DNA of 11,770 nt from an uncultured Prevotella sp. (GTDB lineage Bacteria; Bacteroidota; Bacteroidia; Bacteroidales; Bacteroidaceae), in the NCBI GenBank assembly GCA_900550635.1, contig URSZ01000071.1, positions 1-11,770 on the forward strand, read 5' to 3'. Below the pieces are notes generated by a model. It did not search any database, was not told where the DNA came from, and was given only the letters and a program-made list of their open reading frames with translations. Below are positions 6,429 to 11,770 of the stretch, one piece after another (position 1 is the stretch's first letter; every line of letters starts with the position of its first letter). The translations under genes were made by a program, and so were the position numbers.

Positions 6429-8204
6429 ATGGAATTAAAAAACATTGCCCCGCTTGAAAATTTTGACTGGGATTCCTATGAAAAAGGTGCAGTTGAGTCA
6501 CAAACAAGCAAAGAAGAACAAGAAAAGGCTTATGACGAAACGCTCAATCAGGTAAACGAGCACGAAGTCGTAGAAGGCACAGTTATTGCCATCGACAAGC
6601 GCCAGGCAGTAGTAGACATAGGCTACAAGTCTGACGGCATTATTCCTATCAGCGACTTCCGCTACAATCCCGACCTCAAAGTAGGAGACAAAGTTGAAGT
6701 TTACATCGAAAGCAAAGAAGACAAGAAAGGCCAGCTTCTTCTTTCGCACAAAAAGGCGCGTGCAATGAAAGCATGGGAGCGCGTCAACAAAGCCCTTGAC
6801 GACAAGGAAATCATCAAAGGTTATATCAAGAGTCGCACCAAAGGCGGCATGATTGTAGACGTGTTCGGAATAGAAGCATTCCTCCCCGGCTCTCAAATCG
6901 ACGTCAAACCCATACGCGACTACGACGTATTCGTCGGAAAAACAATGGAGTTCCAAGTTGTTAAAATCAACCAGGAATACAAAAATGTCGTGGTATCACA
7001 TAAAGCGCTTATCGAAGCTGAGCTTGAAGCACAAAAGAAAGAAATCATCAGCAAACTGCAAAAAGGTCAGGTTCTCGAAGGAACTGTCAAGAACATCACC
7101 TCTTATGGCGTGTTCATCGACCTTGGCGGCGTAGACGGGCTTATCCACATTACAGACCTTTCATGGGGCCGCGTAAACGACCCGCACGAAATCGTGCAGC
7201 TCGACCAGAAGCTCAATGTTGTAATACTTGACTTCGACGACGAGAAGAAACGTATCGCCCTTGGTCTGAAACAACTTACTCCTCATCCTTGGGACTCGCT
7301 CGATCCCGACCTCAAAGTAGGCGACAAGGTTAAAGGTAAAGTTATCGTTATGGCAGACTACGGAGCATTCGTTGAAATAGCTCCCGGAGTTGAAGGACTC
7401 ATACACGTAAGCGAAATGAGTTGGAGCCAACACCTGCGTTCCGCACAAGACTTCCTGAAAGTTGGCGATGAAGTTGAGGCTGTTATCCTTACTCTCAACC
7501 GCGAAGAACGTAAAATGTCACTCGGCTTGAAACAGCTCAAGGAAGATCCTTGGAAAGACATCGACGCTAAATACCCCGTTGGAAGCAAGCACACCGCCAA
7601 AGTGCGCAACTTCACCAACTTCGGAGTATTCGTTGAACTTGAAGAAGGAGTTGACGGTTTGATTCACATTTCCGACCTCTCTTGGACAAAGAAAATCAAA
7701 CACCCGTCTGAGTTCACACAAATCGGTGCTGAGATAGAAGTTGTAGTTCTCGAAATAGACAAGGAGAACCGCCGTCTTAGCCTTGGTCACAAGCAACTCG
7801 AAGAAAATCCCTGGGATGTATTTGAGGGCGTGTTCACCGTAGGCTCCGTTCACGAAGGAACTATCGTAAACATTATGGACAAAGGCGCAACCGTACAGCT
7901 CGAATATGGTGTAGAAGGCTTTGTAACACCCAAACATCTTACTAAAGAAGATGGTTCGAAAGCACAGGTAAATGAAAAATTGCCTTTCAAAGTAATTGAG
8001 TTCAACAAAGACAGCCACCGCATTATTCTGTCGCACAGCCGCACATTCGAAGAACCACAGCATGAAGAGAAAAAAGCTGCAACTTCGAAGGCTGCTCCCA
8101 AGAAGGAAGAAAGTGCACAAATCAAGAACCAGGCTGCTGCAACAACACTCGGCGACATCGACGCACTTGCAGAATTGAAAGCAAAAATGGAAAAAGGAGA
8201 ATAA
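6429..8204 (+). CDS. rpsA: 30S ribosomal protein S1
   Basis: S1 is the large RNA-binding protein of the small ribosomal subunit that captures mRNA and unfolds its 5' region for initiation. This copy has 591 residues with six S1 (OB-fold) domains at about 46-108, 126-193, 211-282, 298-369, 384-456 and 471-537. The first two are divergent, as is normal for the ribosome-anchoring domains. Domains 3-5 are close copies carrying the pattern YGVF(I/V)-x-L-GV-x-GLIH(I/V)S, and domain 6 is weaker (VEGFVTPKHL). An acidic N-terminal segment (1-45) and an Ala/Lys/Glu-rich tail (538-591) flank the domains. The ATG at 6429 gives the expected start and has no Shine-Dalgarno sequence before it, usual in this phylum. 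The gene appears monocistronic, with its own promoter and terminator. Length and domain count match typical Bacteroidetes S1. Confidence 0.97.
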   Translation: MELKNIAPLENFDWDSYEKGAVESQTSKEEQEKAYDETLNQVNEHEVVEGTVIAIDKRQAVVDIGYKSDGIIPISDFRYNPDLKVGDKVEVYIESKEDKKGQLLLSHKKARAMKAWERVNKALDDKEIIKGYIKSRTKGGMIVDVFGIEAFLPGSQIDVKPIRDYDVFVGKTMEFQVVKINQEYKNVVVSHKALIEAELEAQKKEIISKLQKGQVLEGTVKNITSYGVFIDLGGVDGLIHITDLSWGRVNDPHEIVQLDQKLNVVILDFDDEKKRIALGLKQLTPHPWDSLDPDLKVGDKVKGKVIVMADYGAFVEIAPGVEGLIHVSEMSWSQHLRSAQDFLKVGDEVEAVILTLNREERKMSLGLKQLKEDPWKDIDAKYPVGSKHTAKVRNFTNFGVFVELEEGVDGLIHISDLSWTKKIKHPSEFTQIGAEIEVVVLEIDKENRRLSLGHKQLEENPWDVFEGVFTVGSVHEGTIVNIMDKGATVQLEYGVEGFVTPKHLTKEDGSKAQVNEKLPFKVIEFNKDSHRIILSHSRTFEEPQHEEKKAATSKAAPKKEESAQIKNQAAATTLGDIDALAELKAKMEKGE

Positions 8205-8228
8205 ACAGACAACTCCAAATAACCAAAG

Positions 8229-8263
8229 AAAACGGCGCATAATTAATGCGCCGTTTTTTAGTT
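8229..8263 (+). terminator. Intrinsic terminator of rpsA
   Basis: AAAACGGCGCAT (8229-8240) pairs perfectly with ATGCGCCGTTTT (8246-8257) around the loop AATTA, followed by further T. It starts 25 nt after the rpsA stop codon. It could also act on minus-strand transcripts because of the A-run on the left arm. Confidence 0.94.
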
Positions 8264-8390
8264 TTAATCCTTTTGTCTTAACAACAAACAATGCAATCTA
8301 AATTCCATGAAAATGAACTGCACTACAAACCGCCTTGTCTGAAATTTGTTACAATAAAGAAAAGCGTAATCAAACCTTCTTGGGAAGAAA

Positions 8391-8457
8391 AAAAATTATG
8401 TCAGACATATTTCAAAATATGTCTGACATAATTCAAAATATCTCAGAGATATTTTTT
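8391..8457. repeat. Palindromic 21-bp-pitch array C (three units)
   Basis: Three 13-bp cores at an exact 21-bp pitch: TATGTCAGACATA (8397-8409), TATGTCTGACATA (8418-8430) and TATCTCAGAGATA (8439-8451). All three are perfect 6-bp inverted repeats around one base. The third differs from the others by G to C in the left arm and C to G in the right arm, a paired change that keeps its symmetry. The spacers are TTTCAAAA and ATTCAAAA, and the outer flanks are an A-run and a T-run. Because 21 bp is seven codons, the array also reads as a heptapeptide repeat in one frame, but no real gene is there. It lies between the rpsA terminator and the promoter of the FAD oxidoreductase gene. Confidence 0.9.
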
Positions 8458-8540
8458 GCCGTTCCTAATTACCAAAACAAAAAGGCAGACAACTCAGACA
8501 TTGCCGCACAGCATAGCGATATAAGAAATCTGTCTTTTCA

Positions 8541-8571
8541 TTTGTTATTAAGCGCTCTTTTTTTATTTTTG
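8541..8571 (+). promoter_or_regulatory. Promoter of the FAD-dependent oxidoreductase gene
   Basis: TTTG (8541-8544), a 19-bp gap and TATTTTTG (8564-8571) together match the Bacteroidetes primary-sigma promoter at both boxes and spacing, the best promoter in the window. The predicted start is near 8578, leaving a leader of about 36 nt. Array C ends about 84 bp upstream of the -33 box. Confidence 0.75.
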
Positions 8572-8613
8572 TAAACAACTCACTTTTTATAATTTTTTAC
8601 ACCTATCTGCAAT

Positions 8614-10221
8614 ATGCGTAAATTAATCATCAAGACCTCATTATTGGCCGCTTCCTTAATGGCAAACATGGTTGCATACGCGGCCACAGGCAACACTTCA
8701 GGCTGTTTGAAAGAACAAACAACTAATGCCCAAAGCTACAATGTAGATATTTGTATATACGGAGGAACGTCTGCCGGAGTAATGGCTGCCTATACTGCAA
8801 AAAAACAAGGCAAAAGCGTGTTGCTTATCGAGCCTACCAAGCGCATTGGAGGATTGACAACCGGCGGATTGGGACAAACCGACATCGGACACATTGAAGC
8901 GATTAAAGGATATGCCTTGGACTTCTATAAACGCATTGGCAAATATTATGGTAAAAACGAAGCCCAATACACATTCGAACCAAAGGCCGCGCTCAGCGTG
9001 TACAACGAATACATAAAAGAAGCTGACATAAACATTCTGTACAACCACAGAATCACAAAAGCAAAGAAAAAAGGCAATACCGTCAAGGACATTACACTGG
9101 AAAAAAGTGACGACAACAAAATCAAGGTAAAAGTATCTGCCAAAGTATTTATCGATTGCAGTTATGAGGGCGACCTGATGGCAAAAGCCGGAATTACTTA
9201 CACATACGGGCGCGAAGCCAACTCTGTTTACGGCGAGACTTGGAACGGCGTGCAAATGCTCGACCAACACCAGTTTCCCGACGGCGTAGACCCATACAAA
9301 GTAAAGGGAGACCCGGCAAGCGGACTGCTTTATGGAATATCACCCGAAAAAATGGGAGAACAAGGCACCGGAGACAAAAAGATACAAGCCTACAACTATC
9401 GTATAACACTGACCAACGACCCGGCAAACCGCATAGAAATAACAAAGCCCGAGAATTACGACCCCAGCCATTACGAACTGCTGATAAGGATTAAGGAAAT
9501 AGACCCGTGGAAAACTATTGACGACGCCATTTATTGGGGCATGATGCCAAACAACAAAACTGATATAAACAATCGCGGCGGTTTCTCTACAGATATGATA
9601 GGAGAAAACTGGGACTACCCTGAGGCAAGCTACGAGGAACGCGAGCAGATAGCAAAACGCCACACCGACTACACCAAAGGATTCCTGTACTTCTTGGGAC
9701 ACGACCCACGTATTCCGCAAAACATTCGTCAGGCCATGCTGCAATGGGGTTATCCAAAAGATGAATACGAGGAATACGGCCACTTCACACCACAACTATA
9801 CATACGCGAAGCAAGGCGTATGGTCGGCCCCGTTGTCATGACGCAAAAACATTGCGAGGGTAAAGAAACTGTCAACGATCCTATCGGCTGGGCCAGTTAT
9901 ACGATGGACTCGCACAACTGTGGGCGATACGTGGTAAACGGAATGGTAAAAAACGAAGGCGATGTGCAAAAGCCTGTGCCCGCCCCGTACAAAGTATCAT
10001 ACCGCGCCATAACGCCCAAGGAAGACGACGCAAAAAATGTATTGGTTCCTGTGTGCCTTTCGGCTTCGCACATTGCATACGGGTCAATACGGATGGAGCC
10101 TGTTTTTATGATGATAGGTGCAAACGCGGCCCTTGCCGCATGTCAGGCAATCGACCGGCACGACTGCTGCGTGCAAAAAGTGGATGCCTCCGAAGTAATG
10201 CGCATGTCCGACTCATTATAA
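8614..10221 (+). CDS. Exported FAD-dependent oxidoreductase (FAD_oxidored family)
   Basis: This is a flavoprotein of 535 residues with a signal peptide at 1-23 (basic MRK start, hydrophobic core, AYA cleavage site), so it should act in the periplasm or outside. Residues 45-73 form the FAD-binding Rossmann unit: DICIYGGTSAGVMAA, a variant of the GxGxxG loop, closed by the acidic end LLIEP. The GGLTTGGLGQTDIG segment follows (79-92). FIDCSYEGDLMAKAG (179-193) and the C-terminal PVCLSASHIAYGSIRMEP (479-496) plus an Ala-rich helix are hallmark blocks of this family, which is often labelled xanthan-lyase-like in Bacteroidales. The substrate is unknown; many relatives lie near glycan-use genes, but none is adjacent here. 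The family fold is clear and complete, although the C-terminus ends soon after the FAD-closing helix. It has its own promoter and ends at a bidirectional terminator. Confidence 0.9.
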   Translation: MRKLIIKTSLLAASLMANMVAYAATGNTSGCLKEQTTNAQSYNVDICIYGGTSAGVMAAYTAKKQGKSVLLIEPTKRIGGLTTGGLGQTDIGHIEAIKGYALDFYKRIGKYYGKNEAQYTFEPKAALSVYNEYIKEADINILYNHRITKAKKKGNTVKDITLEKSDDNKIKVKVSAKVFIDCSYEGDLMAKAGITYTYGREANSVYGETWNGVQMLDQHQFPDGVDPYKVKGDPASGLLYGISPEKMGEQGTGDKKIQAYNYRITLTNDPANRIEITKPENYDPSHYELLIRIKEIDPWKTIDDAIYWGMMPNNKTDINNRGGFSTDMIGENWDYPEASYEEREQIAKRHTDYTKGFLYFLGHDPRIPQNIRQAMLQWGYPKDEYEEYGHFTPQLYIREARRMVGPVVMTQKHCEGKETVNDPIGWASYTMDSHNCGRYVVNGMVKNEGDVQKPVPAPYKVSYRAITPKEDDAKNVLVPVCLSASHIAYGSIRMEPVFMMIGANAALAACQAIDRHDCCVQKVDASEVMRMSDSL

Positions 10222-10297
10222 AATGCAAATCGTATTACATTACCTCATTTACACAGAATATTAATTTGTTTACCTTACTGCTATAGGCAATGAAACA

Positions 10298-10331
10298 AAA
10301 AAAATCTTAGAGGGTACTCTAAGATTTTTTT
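10298..10331. terminator. Bidirectional terminator between convergent genes
   Basis: A perfect 15-bp stem: seven A plus TCTTAGAG on the left arm (10298-10312) pair with CTCTAAGA plus seven T on the right (10317-10331) around the loop GGTA. With A-run and T-run on opposite sides it works on both strands, serving the FAD oxidoreductase gene (plus) and the small exported-protein gene (minus). Confidence 0.93.
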
Positions 10332-10366
10332 GTAATGCTGTTTGCAAGTTACTCTCGCCTGCTCCA

Positions 10367-10849
10367 CTACTCCATTGCTTTTGTAACAAACTGATATGCC
10401 TTATACCAATCCGTATCAAGACAGAACGGAGTGAGTTGTGCGTCGCCGTCAATATATTTATTTATCTTTTCCTTATCCGTATCATTGAATAACGGGCAGG
10501 CACATGAGGCTTGTATGAAAAGAAGTATTTTGGCTTTACGGTCTTCGGCTGAGAGGTCTGTAGAGTAAATTATTTCCGTATAAAACATGCTCAGGAACTC
10601 CGACATGTAATACGACTGCACATCCAATAAATCTATAGCGGCAACAGAGTCTTTTTCCATTGCCTTGCCTTTCATATAATTCAGCTCATCCACCTTAAAC
10701 TTCGCTATCTGCGTATTTGTAAACGTGCTTGTCGGCTCATTAAGAATGTGTTGTGCGCTTTCCATCACTTTATTGAACACTTCTTGCGCCGAAGTTACTC
10801 CGCTAACGGAAAACAGAGAAAGGAACAATATGTATAATCTTTTTTTCAT
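10367..10849 (-). CDS. Small exported protein of unknown function, conserved in Bacteroidales
   Basis: This protein has 160 residues with a clear signal peptide (KKR start, hydrophobic stretch, cleavage after VTSA at about 21). There is no lipobox Cys, so it should be soluble in the periplasm or loosely membrane-associated. The mature part is mostly helical: EVFNKVMESAQHIL, then INQF-like QIAKFKVDELNYM, then a YYMSEFLSMFY segment, then AEDRKAKILLFIQAS. It ends with FCLDTDWYKAYQFV. From memory this order, including the closing LDTDW-x-KAY motif, recurs in small hypothetical proteins of Bacteroides and Prevotella; the function is not known to me and no catalytic motif is visible. It begins 12 nt after the stop of the upstream ABC gene on the same strand, so the two are very likely co-transcribed. 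Confidence 0.8.
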   Translation of the reverse strand: MKKRLYILFLSLFSVSGVTSAQEVFNKVMESAQHILNEPTSTFTNTQIAKFKVDELNYMKGKAMEKDSVAAIDLLDVQSYYMSEFLSMFYTEIIYSTDLSAEDRKAKILLFIQASCACPLFNDTDKEKINKYIDGDAQLTPFCLDTDWYKAYQFVTKAME

Positions 10850-10861
10850 AAGCTATAGTTT

Positions 10862-11770
10862 CTAATCTATTATTTTCTTCAATTTTAATTTATGGTCTAT
10901 CGAAGCCGGGTATTCTTCTTCATAATGAGTTACCATTATTAAAGTCTTGTCTTTTCGTTTACAAAAAGCGTCTATTACGGCACGTGCCAACATCCGCCTA
11001 CGTTCGTCCAATCCATGAAAAGGTTCATCAAGGACAAGCAACTCCGGGTCTTTCACAAAGGCACGCACTAACAGCAGCATACGTTGCTCTCCGCTCGACA
11101 ATTGCAAGTACGGACGTTGTGCAAGGCTTCCGACACCAAATATATCCATCCAGAACAGGACCTTTTCTCTTTCTTCGTCTGTTACGCGCTTGTACAGCCC
11201 AACCGAATCGTGCAGGCCACTCGCCACGATATCAACGGCCGGAAGGTTCTTCTTGTATGAACGGTACATTTCGGGGCTTACGTAGCCTATTTTTTTCTTT
11301 ATGTCCCAAATACTTTCGCCACACCCGCGCTTGAAGCCGAACAAACTTATATTGCAGGCATAGGCCTGTGGGTTATCAGCGCATACAAGGCTTAACAATG
11401 TAGACTTTCCTGCCCCGTTTTCTCCGCTCAAGGCCCAATGTTCCCCCCTTTTGACGCTCCAATTGAAATTCTTCAGAATGGTTCGGTTGCCGTAGCTTAT
11501 CTTAACGTCTTCGCACCGGATTATTTCATCGTCTGTGCCGGTCGCGGCGTCAGGCAAATCAAATATTTTCCTTATGCTTTCATCTATTTTCTCCCGGTCG
11601 CAGACCTTTGCCTCATTAAAGCGTTTTACGAACGTATCTTTATCAGCTATGGGAAGAACTTTCCTGTTTTCTACCGGAAGAACCTTGTTTATAAAATAAG
11701 GTATGTCTTTTATTCTTGATACCACGACGATTATCATCGTCTTGCCCATTTGTGAAACTCGGGCAAGGAA
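10862..11770 (-). CDS. ModF/PhrA-like tandem ABC ATPase, C-terminal part (5' end outside window)
   Basis: This is a soluble ABC-type ATPase of the ModF/PhrA kind, which carries two nucleotide-binding domains in one chain and has no membrane part of its own. The frame stays open past the ATG at 11749 to the window edge (seven more codons, FLARVSQ), giving 302 visible residues. Numbering from that ATG, residues 1-35 (IIVVVSRIKDIPYFINKVLP) look like the end of a first ABC domain, where VSR stands at the H-loop position. A linker covers 36-75, then a full second domain: Walker A GENGAGKST (109-117), signature LSSGEQ (217-222), Walker B LLVLDEP (237-243) and H-loop His275. The usual Q-loop Gln is not seen in YVSPEMY (156-162). 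The signature differs from canonical LSGGQ, as in ModF relatives. A link to molybdate is only by family name; the small exported-protein gene follows after 12 nt. Confidence 0.88.
   Translation of the reverse strand, partial: FLARVSQMGKTMIIVVVSRIKDIPYFINKVLPVENRKVLPIADKDTFVKRFNEAKVCDREKIDESIRKIFDLPDAATGTDDEIIRCEDVKISYGNRTILKNFNWSVKRGEHWALSGENGAGKSTLLSLVCADNPQAYACNISLFGFKRGCGESIWDIKKKIGYVSPEMYRSYKKNLPAVDIVASGLHDSVGLYKRVTDEEREKVLFWMDIFGVGSLAQRPYLQLSSGEQRMLLLVRAFVKDPELLVLDEPFHGLDERRRMLARAVIDAFCKRKDKTLIMVTHYEEEYPASIDHKLKLKKIID

Noticed and set aside
7518..8291. Minus-strand open frame of 257 codons.
   Set aside because: It is a shadow of rpsA: Cys/Phe-rich composition, no recognisable domain, and fully opposite a certain gene.
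8334..8346. A possible degraded fourth unit of array C, CTTGTCTGAAATT, exactly 63 bp (three pitches) before the first unit.
   Set aside because: Only 9 of 13 positions match and nothing resembling a unit lies at the two intermediate positions, so the phase may be coincidence.
8335..8574. Plus-strand reading frame of 79 codons with a heptapeptide repeat (MSDIFQN, MSDIIQN, ISEIFFA).
   Set aside because: The heptads are only array C read in frame, because its 21-bp pitch is seven codons. The frame starts at TTG, ends inside the FAD oxidoreductase promoter and has no ribosome-binding context.
1..11770. Mobile element, phage, toxin-antitoxin, defence system or tRNA gene.
   Set aside because: No transposase, integrase, toxin-antitoxin pair, nuclease or tRNA-like cloverleaf was found. 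Gene content is housekeeping and envelope genes, each with its own promoter or terminator.

Overview
The window looks like chromosomal core DNA from a member of the Bacteroidales, probably Prevotella-like; the genus is an inference. Four things support this. The ATP synthase genes run atpA-atpG with a terminator directly after atpG, as in the Bacteroidetes order. Promoters match the Bacteroidetes form, with a -7 box TAnnTTTG and in one case a TTTG -33 box at 19 bp. Strong Shine-Dalgarno sites are mostly absent before start codons. Several proteins are of types typical of the group: a six-domain S1, a BadF-type sugar kinase, a FAD_oxidored secreted protein and a ModF-like tandem ABC protein.

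Layout: 1-641 is the 3' part of atpA, followed by atpG (657-1538) and a perfect 14-bp-stem terminator. Convergent to these is a large multi-membrane MscS-family channel gene (1679-4174, minus). It is divergent from a BadF/N-acetylglucosamine-kinase-like gene (4299-5156, plus), which ends in a strong terminator. The stretch 5224-5604 has no gene but several hairpins. A small lipoprotein gene (5605-6099, minus) and the ribosomal protein S1 gene rpsA (6429-8204, plus) are divergent. rpsA has a long leader of about 127 nt and its own terminator. A secreted FAD-dependent oxidoreductase gene follows (8614-10221, plus) with the best promoter in the window. A bidirectional terminator separates it from a convergent two-gene minus-strand unit: a tandem ABC ATPase that runs off the window end (10862-11770) and a small exported protein (10367-10849).

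The most unusual content is a family of short intergenic arrays at 1627-1693, 5289-5333 and 8391-8457. Each is built from a 13-bp palindromic unit (consensus TATGTCTGACATA) repeated at an exact 21-bp pitch, two turns of B-DNA, and separated by 8-bp A/T spacers of the form TTTNAAAA. Eight units are present. Sixteen half-sites use almost only TATGTC, TAGGTC or TATCTC, and one unit shows a paired change on both arms that keeps its symmetry. The arrays lie near gene 3' ends, and one supplies the last codons and stop codon of the MscS-family gene. This looks like a selected protein-binding or architectural element, or a structured RNA element. Its function cannot be read from the sequence. Otherwise the genes are ordinary housekeeping and envelope genes, with no sign of phage, transposase, CRISPR or a defence locus.
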